From contig NZ_JAXOFX010000004.1 of assembly GCF_034427655.1 (NCBI RefSeq), positions 124,001-188,000 of the forward strand: a stretch of DNA of 64,000 nucleotides. The letters are read 5' to 3'. Position 1 is the first letter of the stretch; the number at the start of each line of letters is the position of its first letter. The position numbers and the translations under genes are program-made. Positions 24,079 to 33,168 of the stretch are shown here, piece after piece. The stretch comes from Robertmurraya_A mangrovi (GTDB taxonomy: Bacteria; Bacillota; Bacilli; Bacillales; Cytobacillaceae). The notes below the pieces were generated by a model. It did no database searches. It was not told where the DNA came from and worked only from the letters and a program-made list of their open reading frames with translations.

Positions 24079-27000
24079 ATGAATACACAAGGTAACTATA
24101 CACCTAAAAATCATATTCGTTTTGTAACGGCTTCAAGTTTATTCGACGGTCATGATGCATCCATTAATATCATGCGTCGTATTCTTCAAGCGAGTGGAGC
24201 AGAGGTTATCCATTTAGGGCATAACCGATCAGTTGAAGAAGTAGTAAACGCAGCTATCCAAGAAGATGCACAGGGGATTGCGATTTCTTCATACCAAGGC
24301 GGACATGTAGAGTATTTTAAATATATGTATGATCTTTTAAAAGAAAAAGGAGCTCCTCACATCCGTATTTATGGAGGAGGCGGTGGGGTTATTATCCCTC
24401 GCGAAATTAAAGAGCTTCACAACTACGGAATTGCTCGTATTTTCTCTCCTGAAGATGGTCGTCAGCACGGTCTTCAAGGAATGATTGATATGATGATTCA
24501 AGAGTGTGACTTCCCAACGGTAACTCCGGAAGCTACTGAACACTTAGAGAATTTAAAAACAGGTGATATTAATGCTACTGCTAAGCTGATTACATTAGCT
24601 GAGCATCAAGTTGGTATTGAAAAAGAGGCTGCTGCAGCTGTAGAGTCAGTTATGGAGCAAATTAAATCCATTGAGAAATCAGCCCCTGTATTAGGGATTA
24701 CAGGTACAGGTGGAGCTGGTAAGAGTTCACTTACAGACGAATTAATTCGTCGTTTTATCAATGAAATTCCGGATAAAAAAGTAGCTATTTTATCGGTTGA
24801 CCCTACCAAGCAAAAAACGGGTGGTGCACTATTAGGTGACCGTATCCGTATGAATGCGATTTTCAATCCTCGTGTTTACATGAGAAGTTTAGCAACGAGA
24901 AAATCGAAGAGTGAGCTTTCTCTTGCGATTAAAGATGCCATCTCAGTTGTAAAAGCAGCTGGTTACGACCTTGTCATCGTTGAGACTAGTGGTATTGGTC
25001 AAGGTGATGCAGAAATCACTGAAATCTGTGATGTTTCTATGTACATTATGACAAGTGAGTTCGGAGCGCCTTCACAGTTAGAAAAAATCGACATGATTGA
25101 TTTTGCAGACCTAATTGTAATCAATAAATTTGAGCGTAAAGGTTCTGAAGATGCAAAACGTCAAGTTCAAAAGCAATACCAACGTAGCAGAATGTTATTT
25201 GAAAAAGAACTTGATGAGATGCCAGTATACGGTACAATTGCTAGTCAGTTTAATGATGCAGGTACGAACGCATTATTTGCTGCATTAATTGAGGTATTAA
25301 ACAGTAAAACAAGCACAAACTGGTCCACTTCTTTTAGCAAAAATGCTTTAGTGGAAAAACAAAACGTGGTTATTCCGAATGACCGTCGTTACTATCTAAG
25401 AGAAATCTCAGATACGGTTAGAAAATATCACAAAAAAGCAGAAGAGCAAGTAGAATTAGCTCGTAAACTATTCCAGCTTGAGGGTACGATTGAAGCCGTA
25501 AAAGAAAGAGAAATAAACGGTGAAGTTTTAACCTCTCTTGAAGCGTTAAAAGCGGAAGTAGAGTCGAAGCTAAGCCCAGAGTCGAAAAAAATTCTTACAA
25601 CTTGGGAGCAAACGAAAGAAATGTATGCTTCTGACCAATTTGTTACTAGAATCAGAGATAAAGAAATCGTTACGATTTTAAAAACAAAGAGCCTTTCAGG
25701 ATTAAACATTCCTAAAGTTTCTCTTCCTAAATATAAAGATTACGGCGAAATTATTCGCTGGGTTTATCGTGAAAATGTTCCAGGACAATTCCCTTACACA
25801 GCTGGGGTATTCCCGTTCAAACGTGAAGGTGAAGATCCGAAGCGTCAATTCGCTGGAGAAGGAACACCTGAAAGAACAAACCGTCGTTTCCATTATCTAT
25901 CTAAAGATGATTCAGCTAAACGCTTAAGTACAGCGTTTGATTCAGTAACATTATATGGGGAAGATCCAGACTACCGTCCAGATATATATGGTAAGGTTGG
26001 GGAAAGTGGAGTAAGCATCTGTACTTTAGATGATATGAAAAAGTTATATGCAGGATTTGACTTATGTCATCCGTCCACTTCTGTATCAATGACCATTAAC
26101 GGGCCAGCGCCAATCATTTTAGCTATGTTCATGAATACAGCTATTGAACAGCAAATTGAAGTAAAAGAAAAAGAACTAGGCCGATTGTTAACTCCAGCAG
26201 AATTTGCTGAAGTAAGAGCGATGACTTTACAAACAGTCAGAGGAACCGTTCAGGCTGATATTTTAAAAGAAGATCAAGGTCAAAATACATGTATCTTCTC
26301 AACTGAATTTGCTCTAAGAATGATGGGAGATATCCAGCAATACTTTATTGACCATAAAGTAAGAAACTATTACTCTGTTTCGATTTCTGGTTATCATATT
26401 GCTGAAGCAGGGGCGAACCCGATTTCTCAATTAGCGTTTACGCTAGCTAATGGTTTCACATATGTTGAGTACTATTTAAGCCGCGGCATGAATATTGATG
26501 ATTTTGCACCGAATCTTTCATTCTTCTTCTCTAACGGTCTTGATCCAGAATATACGGTTATTGGACGTGTAGCACGCCGTATTTGGGCAACAGTTATGAG
26601 AGATAAGTATGGTGCAAATGAGCGTAGCCAAAAGCTGAAGTATCATATTCAAACTTCAGGTCGATCTCTGCATGCTCAAGAGATTGATTTCAATGATATC
26701 CGTACAACATTACAAGCATTAATGGCTTTACATGATAACTGTAACTCTCTTCATACGAATGCTTACGATGAGGCAATTACTACACCAACAGAAGAATCAG
26801 TTCGTCGTGCGATGGCTATTCAAATGATTATTACAAAAGAACACGGCTTAACGAAAAATGAAAACCCACTACAAGGTTCATTTATCGTTGAAGAACTAAC
26901 GGATTTAGTTGAAGAAATGGTTTTACAAGAATTCGAACGATTAAATGACCGTGGTGGAGTTCTTGGTGCAATGGAAACTCAATATCAACGTGGAAAAATT

Positions 27001-27345
27001 CAGGATGAGTCTATGCACTATGAAATGAAAAAGCATACGGGTGAGCTTCCAATTATCGGAGTGAACACATACTTAAATCCAAATCCTCCATCAGAAGAAG
27101 ATGTAGATAATATGGAAATTGCTCGTGCAACAAAAGAAGAGAAGGAATTACAAATTGCTAACTTAACTGAATTCCAACAAAGAAATGGTGATAAAACAGC
27201 TGAGTCGATTCAAAAGTTAAAAGAAGCAGCTGTCAATGGTGGAAACATCTTTGAACAACTAATGGAAACAGTTAAAGTAGCAAGTCTTGGACAAATTACA
27301 CGTGCCCTATACGAAGTGGGCGGACAATATAGAAGAAATATGTAA
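24079..27345 (+). CDS. icmF: Fused isobutyryl-CoA mutase IcmF
   Basis: A coenzyme B12-dependent enzyme interconverting isobutyryl-CoA and n-butyryl-CoA, with its G-protein chaperone fused in the middle. The 1088 residues have an N-terminal B12 domain (D23-G-H25 motif in SLFDGHDASIN), a MeaB-like GTPase with P-loop GTGGAGKSS at 209-217 and VINKFERKG, and the C-terminal substrate-binding barrel (PYTAGVFPFKREGEDP). That order is the IcmF hallmark and separates it from methylmalonyl-CoA mutase. GGGGGAGAACGG precedes the ATG. It likely feeds valine-derived carbon into the beta-oxidation cluster upstream. Confidence 0.95.
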   Translation: MNTQGNYTPKNHIRFVTASSLFDGHDASINIMRRILQASGAEVIHLGHNRSVEEVVNAAIQEDAQGIAISSYQGGHVEYFKYMYDLLKEKGAPHIRIYGGGGGVIIPREIKELHNYGIARIFSPEDGRQHGLQGMIDMMIQECDFPTVTPEATEHLENLKTGDINATAKLITLAEHQVGIEKEAAAAVESVMEQIKSIEKSAPVLGITGTGGAGKSSLTDELIRRFINEIPDKKVAILSVDPTKQKTGGALLGDRIRMNAIFNPRVYMRSLATRKSKSELSLAIKDAISVVKAAGYDLVIVETSGIGQGDAEITEICDVSMYIMTSEFGAPSQLEKIDMIDFADLIVINKFERKGSEDAKRQVQKQYQRSRMLFEKELDEMPVYGTIASQFNDAGTNALFAALIEVLNSKTSTNWSTSFSKNALVEKQNVVIPNDRRYYLREISDTVRKYHKKAEEQVELARKLFQLEGTIEAVKEREINGEVLTSLEALKAEVESKLSPESKKILTTWEQTKEMYASDQFVTRIRDKEIVTILKTKSLSGLNIPKVSLPKYKDYGEIIRWVYRENVPGQFPYTAGVFPFKREGEDPKRQFAGEGTPERTNRRFHYLSKDDSAKRLSTAFDSVTLYGEDPDYRPDIYGKVGESGVSICTLDDMKKLYAGFDLCHPSTSVSMTINGPAPIILAMFMNTAIEQQIEVKEKELGRLLTPAEFAEVRAMTLQTVRGTVQADILKEDQGQNTCIFSTEFALRMMGDIQQYFIDHKVRNYYSVSISGYHIAEAGANPISQLAFTLANGFTYVEYYLSRGMNIDDFAPNLSFFFSNGLDPEYTVIGRVARRIWATVMRDKYGANERSQKLKYHIQTSGRSLHAQEIDFNDIRTTLQALMALHDNCNSLHTNAYDEAITTPTEESVRRAMAIQMIITKEHGLTKNENPLQGSFIVEELTDLVEEMVLQEFERLNDRGGVLGAMETQYQRGKIQDESMHYEMKKHTGELPIIGVNTYLNPNPPSEEDVDNMEIARATKEEKELQIANLTEFQQRNGDKTAESIQKLKEAAVNGGNIFEQLMETVKVASLGQITRALYEVGGQYRRNM

Positions 27346-27360
27346 TCCTTGAATCAAATT

Positions 27361-27396
27361 AAATGGCTTATAGTGTAGACTATAAGCCATTTTTCC
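27361..27396 (+). terminator. Intrinsic terminator of icmF
   Basis: AAATGGCTTATAGT and ACTATAAGCCATTT form a near-perfect stem with a short loop and a T run. Confidence 0.88.
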
Positions 27397-27535
27397 CTTC
27401 TAAAAGGAAAAGCATATAGGAAATTTAGTTAGATATTTACCAAAATTCCGAACATTTCCGATATAATAATCAAAGAAGCGAAAGCAGCCTGTTTGTATGA
27501 AAATAATTACATGCAGATTTTTACTCGGGATGTGA

Positions 27536-27712
27536 ATGGTCTTGAAACAAATATTTCTTTTTGCAGCTATTGTAGGAGCAGTTGCTTCTCTATATTACCT
27601 ATACCAATGGCAATTAGGAGCCATTCCCTTTTTCCTTTTAGCCATATTTTTCTTTTCTTTGGCTATGATGCAGCTTAAGCGACATGCCAAAAAGAACGAC
27701 GATCAAGAATAG
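27536..27712 (+). CDS. Small two-segment membrane protein, unrecognised
   Basis: A 58-residue reading frame starting MVLKQIFLFAAIVGA with two hydrophobic stretches (about 5-24 and 27-45) and a basic-acidic tail ending KKNDDQE. The pattern of hydrophobic block, LYQWQLG turn, hydrophobic block and charged tail is typical of genuine small membrane proteins. The ribosome binding site is weak (CGGGATGTG), and a TTG start at 27542 is possible. A TATAAT lies at 27462. It lies between icmF and rpoE with stop codons in other frames. I do not recognise a family. Confidence 0.6.
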   Translation: MVLKQIFLFAAIVGAVASLYYLYQWQLGAIPFFLLAIFFFSLAMMQLKRHAKKNDDQE

Positions 27713-27931
27713 AGTCCAAACATATTAAAATTAGCTCCATAATTATAAAAATGTCATTGAAATAGCATATAGAACTAGCATAAAGGCAAAGATTTTGTTT
27801 ATAATGTAAAATATGCAAACAGAGAATACATAATTTTTACAGATAGGCTTTTCTTATTTATTGTCATAATGTAAGAACAGAAACGCCTATTATATGACTC
27901 GGTTGTTATTTAGTGAAAGGAAGTGCGGATA

Positions 27932-28510
27932 TTGAGTCTAAAACAATTCTCAAAAGAGGAATTGCAAGAAACATCATTAATTGAAATCGCTTATGAATTA
28001 TTAAAAGAGAAGAAGCAAGCAATTCCTTTTAAAGAAATTATGGATGAAATTACAGAACTACTTGAGCTTTCAGAAGAGGAAGTAAGAGCAAGAATCGCTC
28101 AATTTTATACAGATTTAAATATTGATGGTCGCTTCATGTCACAAGGTGAAAATCGTTGGGGCTTAAGAGTATGGTATCCAGTTGATCAAACGGAAGAAGA
28201 AACGGTTACTCAAGTTAAACCTAAGAAGAAGAAAAAGGTTGCTGACGATGAGGATCTAGATATCGAAGAATATGATGAGTTGGAAGAAGACGATATCGAT
28301 TATGATGATGTCGATGATTTTGACGATGTTGATGAACTAGATGAAGACGACGACGATGACGATTTATTAGAAGAAGACCTTGATGCTGACGACGATGATG
28401 ATTTTGAAGAAGACGAAGAAGTGATTGAAGACGAAGATTATGATTTAGATGATGAAGAAGATGACGAAGATGAAGATGACTTCGATGCAGAGGACGAGGA
28501 AGACCGTTAA
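27932..28510 (+). CDS. rpoE: DNA-directed RNA polymerase delta subunit
   Basis: The delta subunit promotes RNA polymerase recycling and promoter selectivity in Gram-positive bacteria. The 192 residues comprise a folded HARE-HTH N-terminal domain (about 1-90, with DLNIDGRFMSQGENRWGLR) and a KPKKKKK hinge. An almost uninterrupted Asp/Glu tail of about 90 residues follows. The tail is longer than the B. subtilis one (protein 173 residues). The start is TTG at 27932 because GAAAGGAAG sits 8 bases upstream; the GTG at 27923 overlaps it. The pyrG promoter starts right after the stop. Confidence 0.94.
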   Translation: MSLKQFSKEELQETSLIEIAYELLKEKKQAIPFKEIMDEITELLELSEEEVRARIAQFYTDLNIDGRFMSQGENRWGLRVWYPVDQTEEETVTQVKPKKKKKVADDEDLDIEEYDELEEDDIDYDDVDDFDDVDELDEDDDDDDLLEEDLDADDDDDFEEDEEVIEDEDYDLDDEEDDEDEDDFDAEDEEDR

Positions 28511-28518
28511 AAACAGGG

Positions 28519-28557
28519 TTGACTTTTTCATTGTAGACTTGTAGAATCATTTTTGGG
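28519..28557 (+). promoter_or_regulatory. pyrG promoter with GGGCTC start
   Basis: TTGACT (28519-28524), 17 bases, TAGAAT (28542-28547), then GGGCTCC starting 8 bases later (28555). B. subtilis pyrG transcripts begin GGGCUC, and under low CTP extra G residues are added there by reiterative transcription. The initial sequence and spacing here fit that mechanism. Confidence 0.75.
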
Positions 28558-28590
28558 CTCCTTAAAAAAGGACGATAAAGCATATAATTA

Positions 28591-28628
28591 GCGCTCCCTT
28601 ACTTTTATTAGTAAGTGGAGCGTTTTTT
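28591..28628 (+). terminator. pyrG leader attenuator
   Basis: CGCTCC-CTTAC pairs with GTAAG-t-GGAGCG, followed by six T. It lies about 35 bases downstream of the predicted GGGCTC start. The C/U-rich left arm (GCTCCCTT) can pair with a 5' poly-G tract, which is the antitermination mode known for B. subtilis pyrG. It also lies downstream of rpoE and could end that transcript. Confidence 0.78.
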
Positions 28629-28872
28629 GTTTTTTATTTCTTAAGTCACTAGGGATAAAAACAAATGAATGAAACGGGACTGTTATTTTATTTATTAGAT
28701 GATCACACTTTTTCGAACGCAGTGTAATGTAGGTTGATCGGAGTAATCTTTAGTAAAGATACCTTGCGAGAACCATGAAACAAAAATCATCTCATCCCCT
28801 ACCGTTAAAATTATATAAATCTATATTTAAGCAAAGTCTAATAGTACAAACTGATTAAGAGGGGGATTTTAC

Positions 28873-30474
28873 ATGACAAAGTATATTTTCGTAACAGGTG
28901 GCGTTGTATCGTCACTAGGGAAAGGTATTACAGCAGCATCACTAGGAAGATTATTAAAAAACCGAGGATTAAGTGTAACGATTCAAAAGTTTGACCCATA
29001 CATCAACGTAGACCCAGGTACAATGAGTCCATACCAACATGGTGAGGTTTTCGTAACAGGTGATGGCGCTGAAACAGACTTAGACTTAGGTCACTATGAG
29101 CGTTTCATTGATATTAACTTAACAAAGTTTAACAACATTACAACAGGTAAGATTTATTCAACTGTACTTAAAAAGGAACGTCGTGGAGACTACTTAGGTG
29201 GAACGGTTCAGGTTATTCCACACATTACAAATGAAATTAAAGAGAGAGTTTTCCGTGCTGGACGTGAAACGGGTGCAGACGTAGTTATTACGGAAATTGG
29301 TGGAACAGTTGGAGATATTGAATCACTTCCATTCTTAGAAGCAATCCGTCAAATTAAAAGTGACATCGGACGCGACAACGTTATGTACATCCACTGTACT
29401 TTAATTCCTTATATTAAAGCAGCTGGAGAAATGAAAACAAAACCTACTCAACACAGTGTGAAAGAGTTAAGAAGCTTAGGTATTCAACCAAATATTATTG
29501 TTGTTCGTACAGAAATGCCTGTATCTCAAGACATGAAAGATAAGATTGCACTATTCTGCGATATCGATACAAAAGCAGTTATCGAAGCACGTGACGCTGA
29601 TACATTATATGCTGTTCCTCTTGCATTACAAGAACAAAACATGGATCAAATCGTATGTGATCACTTAAAACTTCAATGCCATGATGCGGATATGACGGAG
29701 TGGACTAAGTTATTAGATAAAGTTCGCAACTTATCAAAAACAACTAGAATCGCTTTAGTTGGGAAGTACGTTGAGCTTCAAGATGCTTATATTTCAGTAG
29801 TTGAAGCGATGAAGCATGCTGGTTATGCATTTGATTCAGAAATTGATATTAAATGGATCAATTCTGAAGAAGTAACGGCTGAAAATGTTAATGAGTTATT
29901 AGAAGATGTAGACGGAATTTTAGTACCTGGTGGATTCGGTGACCGTGGTATCGAAGGGAAAATTCTTGCTACTCAATATGCACGTGAAAACAACAAGCCT
30001 TTCTTAGGTATTTGCTTAGGTATGCAACTAGCATCTATCGAGTATGCGAGAAACGTACTTGGACTAGAAGGTGCTCACTCTGCAGAAATCGATCCAAAAA
30101 CACCATATGCTATCATCGACCTTTTACCGGAACAAAAGGATATCGAGGATCTAGGTGGAACTCTTCGTCTTGGACTATATCCATGTAAATTAGAAGAGGG
30201 AACAAAAGCATTTGCTGCTTATAATGATGAGGTTGTTTACGAGCGTCACCGTCATCGTTACGAGTTTAACAATCAATACCGTCAAGAGATGGAAAAAGCA
30301 GGATTCATCTTCTCTGGCACAAGCCCGGATGGCCGTTTAGTCGAAATCATTGAGCTAAAAGATCACCCTTGGTTCGTAGCATCTCAATTCCATCCTGAAT
30401 TTACATCAAGACCAGAAAGACCACAACCATTATTTAGAGACTTTATCGAAGCTTCTTTAAAATCTCGTTTATAA
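28873..30474 (+). CDS. pyrG: CTP synthase
   Basis: Aminates UTP to CTP with glutamine. The 533 residues comprise an N-terminal amidoligase (TGGVVSSLGKGI nucleotide site near residues 8-19) and a C-terminal class I glutaminase with Cys in GICLGMQLAS and the late His-Glu pair in QFHPEFTSRP. AGAGGGGG precedes the ATG. The gene follows rpoE as in B. subtilis. Its leader carries a CTP-sensing attenuator, so expression should rise when CTP is scarce. A terminator follows the stop. Confidence 0.97.
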   Translation: MTKYIFVTGGVVSSLGKGITAASLGRLLKNRGLSVTIQKFDPYINVDPGTMSPYQHGEVFVTGDGAETDLDLGHYERFIDINLTKFNNITTGKIYSTVLKKERRGDYLGGTVQVIPHITNEIKERVFRAGRETGADVVITEIGGTVGDIESLPFLEAIRQIKSDIGRDNVMYIHCTLIPYIKAAGEMKTKPTQHSVKELRSLGIQPNIIVVRTEMPVSQDMKDKIALFCDIDTKAVIEARDADTLYAVPLALQEQNMDQIVCDHLKLQCHDADMTEWTKLLDKVRNLSKTTRIALVGKYVELQDAYISVVEAMKHAGYAFDSEIDIKWINSEEVTAENVNELLEDVDGILVPGGFGDRGIEGKILATQYARENNKPFLGICLGMQLASIEYARNVLGLEGAHSAEIDPKTPYAIIDLLPEQKDIEDLGGTLRLGLYPCKLEEGTKAFAAYNDEVVYERHRHRYEFNNQYRQEMEKAGFIFSGTSPDGRLVEIIELKDHPWFVASQFHPEFTSRPERPQPLFRDFIEASLKSRL

Positions 30475-30479
30475 TAAAG

Positions 30480-30516
30480 TAGGGCTGACCTCTTGTAAGG
30501 GGTCAGCCCATTTTTA
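30480..30516. terminator. Terminator between pyrG and ywjG
   Basis: GGGCTGACC and GGTCAGCCC pair perfectly around 10 bases and run into ATTTTTATGG. The hairpin ends 4 bases before the ywjG stop, so it can serve both convergent genes. Confidence 0.82.
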
Positions 30517-30519
30517 TGG

Positions 30520-31059
30520 TTAATCCAGCTCTTCCTCATTCTCAGCAATAATTTCATCTAGTGTGAACTTTAAACCATAATAGACAAACAAAGCGGCCAT
30601 AGAAGCTGGGTATCCGAAGCGGTTTCCTACCTCATCAGGTAGTAACCCCTTTTTTAGGTTTAAGTCAATATGTACATCACTTATGTCAGCTAGGCTTTCT
30701 CCATCCGAATTCACATGAGTAGCAATAGAGATAAAGGGGATTCCTTGTGCTAATAGAGATTTGCCGATTTGAAGTGCCTTTTCATCATGAGTATAACGAG
30801 TAACCAGTATAACTCGATCTGCTAATTGAAGTGAATCAACATCTTCAATATGAAGCACTTTAGCATGTGTTAAAGGTTCAGCTCCATGTATGGCCTCTGC
30901 CTCAACAGCCTTCATTTCTCCTACTCCATAAACATAAATATTACCGTCACCAACAGTTGCTTGAGCAAGTAACCTTGCCCCATCCTCAAAAGCAAACTCT
31001 TCCTTTTCATGTATCCTGTTTAACAATCCAGTTAATTGTGTCGTAAACATTTTAAGCAT
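30520..31059 (-). CDS. ywjG: YwjG, DUF2529 family (SIS-like) protein
   Basis: A 179-residue protein of the DUF2529 family (B. subtilis YwjG, about 172). The middle has a sugar-isomerase-like Rossmann pattern (VYGVGEMKAVEAEAIHGAE, then ADRVILVTRYTHDEKAL), so it may bind a phosphosugar, but no activity is known. The start at 31059 follows GGAGGGTC at 7 bases. The frame stays open upstream to 31311, but that extension is a family A repeat and is not coding. As in B. subtilis it sits between pyrG and spo0F, facing away from spo0F. Confidence 0.85.
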   Translation of the reverse strand: MLKMFTTQLTGLLNRIHEKEEFAFEDGARLLAQATVGDGNIYVYGVGEMKAVEAEAIHGAEPLTHAKVLHIEDVDSLQLADRVILVTRYTHDEKALQIGKSLLAQGIPFISIATHVNSDGESLADISDVHIDLNLKKGLLPDEVGNRFGYPASMAALFVYYGLKFTLDEIIAENEEELD

Positions 31060-31178
31060 AAAAGACCCTCCAAAAATCGATAAAGTAGATTCTTTGATTA
31101 TAGAGAAATGAAGGTTAAAGGTAAAATAAAGTACAAATTTTAGAAAAGATTTATAAAGCAATTTAAAATTTTTTAGTC

Positions 31179-31311
31179 GTGTTGATTGAAGCGGATGGTG
31201 CTTGACTCCTGCGGGAGCAGTGGTACAGGGGAGACCCCACAGTTGCGACAGCAACGAGGAGGCTCCCCGACCACCCCGCGGAAAGCAAGCTCCAGGAGCG
31301 GAAATCAACAC
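31179..31311 (+). repeat. Structured intergenic repeat, family A, copy 3
   Basis: Ends GTGTTGATT and AATCAACAC. The inner stem GTGGT/ACCAC and apical hairpin GTTGC-gaca-GCAAC differ from copy 2 (GCGGT/ACCGC and GGTGC/GCACC) by paired changes. It lies between divergent ywjG and spo0F. Confidence 0.85.
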
Positions 31312-31449
31312 TCAAACTTAAGAGAGTTGTAAAAAATTTGAATTTGCCTCATTTAGCAATAGTATTTTTAAATTTTCCCGTTTACAATTATTACATGTAG
31401 AGGCTAATTGAGAAAAATTCTTAAGAATAGATGAAAAAGTAAAAACTTA

Positions 31450-31479
31450 GAAGGAATTTCATAAACAAAAATAGAATTA
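31450..31479 (+). promoter_or_regulatory. Candidate sigma-H promoter of spo0F
   Basis: GAAGGAATT (31450-31458), 12 bases, ATAGAATTA (31471-31479) fit the sigma-H pattern RnAGGAwWW-n11-12-RnnGAATWW at every fixed position. B. subtilis spo0F has a sigma-H promoter. The rest of the 31060-31585 gap holds the family A repeat and nothing else that I can identify. Confidence 0.72.
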
Positions 31480-31585
31480 ATTGGGAGGCAAAAGGAAAAT
31501 AGAGTGTAAAATTATATAGTTAGCCATGGAAGAGAAATATTAAACATCTTAGTAAAACAAAAAATGAGGGGAAGAGGTGCCTTTT

Positions 31586-31957
31586 ATGAAAGGGAAAATA
31601 TTAATTGTTGATGACCAATTTGGTATTCGTATATTGCTAAATGAGGTCCTTCAAAAAGAAGGCTACGACACTTTTCAAGCAGCTAATGGCGTACAGGCTC
31701 TTGACATCGTTACAAAACACTCGCCAGATCTAGTTTTACTAGACATGAAAATTCCTGGTATGGATGGTATAGAAATTTTAAAAAGAATGAAAGTAATTGA
31801 TCAAGATATTCGTGTCATTATTATGACCGCATATGGCGAATTAGATATGATACAAGAAGCAAAAGATTTGGGTGCACTTACTCACTTTGCAAAACCTTTC
31901 GATATTGATGATATTAGAGCAGCTGTTAAAAAGTATTTACCAGTTAAATTAAGCTAA
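31586..31957 (+). CDS. spo0F: Sporulation phosphorelay response regulator Spo0F
   Basis: A single-domain receiver that takes phosphate from sporulation kinases and passes it to Spo0B. The 123 residues have the acidic pocket D9-D10, phospho-acceptor D53 in LLDMKIPGMDG, T81 in MTAYGELDMIQ and K103 in FAKPFD. The match to B. subtilis Spo0F is near-complete in these segments. The start at 31586 follows AGAGGTG; the GTG at 31577 lies inside that site. A sigma-H promoter candidate is upstream. Confidence 0.96.
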   Translation: MKGKILIVDDQFGIRILLNEVLQKEGYDTFQAANGVQALDIVTKHSPDLVLLDMKIPGMDGIEILKRMKVIDQDIRVIIMTAYGELDMIQEAKDLGALTHFAKPFDIDDIRAAVKKYLPVKLS

Positions 31958-32205
31958 ATATGTATATTTAGGTAAACTTTTTTAAATGATAGCGTTTGCT
32001 TTTTTAACAATTTTAAGACATTGACAAAAACAAGATGTGAAGGATAGCAATTCTTTTTCTGTTTTGATATGATACAGATGAATTCCAGGATTATTTTCAT
32101 TTTTAATATTGTTTCTTTTTTACATATTGTCTGTTTTTCAAGGGAAACCTTTATACTGGGAAACAATGAAAAAGTGAAGATCGTCATGAATAAGGAGGAA
32201 GAAAG

Positions 32206-33063
32206 ATGCCTTTAGTTTCAATGAAAGAAATGTTAAATAAAGCAAAAGCAGAAGGCTATGCAGTTGGTCAATTTAACTTAAATAACCTTGAGTTTACACA
32301 AGCGATTCTTCAAGCTGCTGAAGCAGAAAAATCACCTGTTATTTTAGGTGTATCTGAAGGAGCTGCTCGTTATATGGGCGGTTTCAAAACGGTTGTGAAA
32401 ATGGTTGAAGGTTTATTAGAAGACTACAAAATTACAGTTCCAGTGGCTATTCATTTAGACCATGGTTCTAGTTTCGATAAGTGTAAAGAAGCAATTGACG
32501 CTGGTTTCACTTCAGTTATGATTGATGCATCACATGATCCATTTGAGCAAAACATTGAAACTACTTCTAAAGTTGTGGAATATGCGCACTCAAAAGGTGT
32601 ATCTGTTGAAGCTGAATTAGGAACTGTTGGGGGACAAGAAGACGATGTTATCGCTGAGGGCGTTATCTATGCTGACCCTAAAGAGTGTGAAGAGTTAGTT
32701 AAACGTACAGGAATTGACTGCCTAGCACCAGCATTAGGTTCAGTTCACGGTCCTTACAAGGGTGAACCAAACCTTGGATTCAAAGAAATGGAAGAGATTG
32801 GGAACGCTACAGGTGTACCTCTAGTTCTTCACGGAGGAACTGGAATCCCAACGAAAGATATCCAAAAGGCTATTTCTTTCGGAACAGCTAAAGTTAACGT
32901 TAATACAGAAAACCAAATTGCATCAGCAAAAGTGGTACGTGAAGTATTAGCGAAAGATAGTGAAGTTTATGACCCACGTAAATATTTAGGACCTGCTCGT
33001 GAAGCAATTAAAGAGACAGTAATCGGCAAAATGCGCGAATTTGGTTCTTCAAACAAAGCATAA
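32206..33063 (+). CDS. fbaA: Class II fructose-bisphosphate aldolase
   Basis: A zinc aldolase of glycolysis and gluconeogenesis, cleaving fructose 1,6-bisphosphate. The 285 residues have the metal and catalytic motifs HLDHGSSFDKC, SVHGPYKGEP, VLHGGTGIP and VNVNTENQIA. AAGGAGGAAG precedes the ATG. A TATACT -10-like box lies at 32152, but no good -35 is seen. It follows spo0F and precedes tal as in B. subtilis, and ends with a hairpin. Confidence 0.96.
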   Translation: MPLVSMKEMLNKAKAEGYAVGQFNLNNLEFTQAILQAAEAEKSPVILGVSEGAARYMGGFKTVVKMVEGLLEDYKITVPVAIHLDHGSSFDKCKEAIDAGFTSVMIDASHDPFEQNIETTSKVVEYAHSKGVSVEAELGTVGGQEDDVIAEGVIYADPKECEELVKRTGIDCLAPALGSVHGPYKGEPNLGFKEMEEIGNATGVPLVLHGGTGIPTKDIQKAISFGTAKVNVNTENQIASAKVVREVLAKDSEVYDPRKYLGPAREAIKETVIGKMREFGSSNKA

Positions 33064-33082
33064 TATTTTTCAAAAATATACA

Positions 33083-33116
33083 GAAACCGCCTTTTTTATG
33101 AAAGGCGGTTTCAGTG
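33083..33116 (+). terminator. Hairpin after fbaA, probable terminator
   Basis: GAAACCGCCTTT pairs perfectly with AAAGGCGGTTTC. The following AGTGCATTTTAATG is only moderately T-rich, so partial readthrough into tal is plausible. Confidence 0.6.
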
Positions 33117-33168
33117 CATTTTAATGAAAATGAAAATATAGTCGAATAATGAAAATGGGGAGTGGATT

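Noticed and set aside
27493..27678. 61-residue ORF overlapping the small membrane gene
   Set aside because: The alternate frame from 27536 gives a coherent two-segment membrane protein; this frame does not.
28221..28583. Histidine/arginine-rich ORF antisense to rpoE
   Set aside because: It is the complement of the Asp/Glu-rich tail of delta; composition explains it.
31060..31311. N-terminal extension of ywjG to 263 residues
   Set aside because: The extra 84 codons run through family A copy 3 and lie upstream of the GGAGGG ribosome binding site. Homologues start at MLKMFTTQL or MFTTQL.
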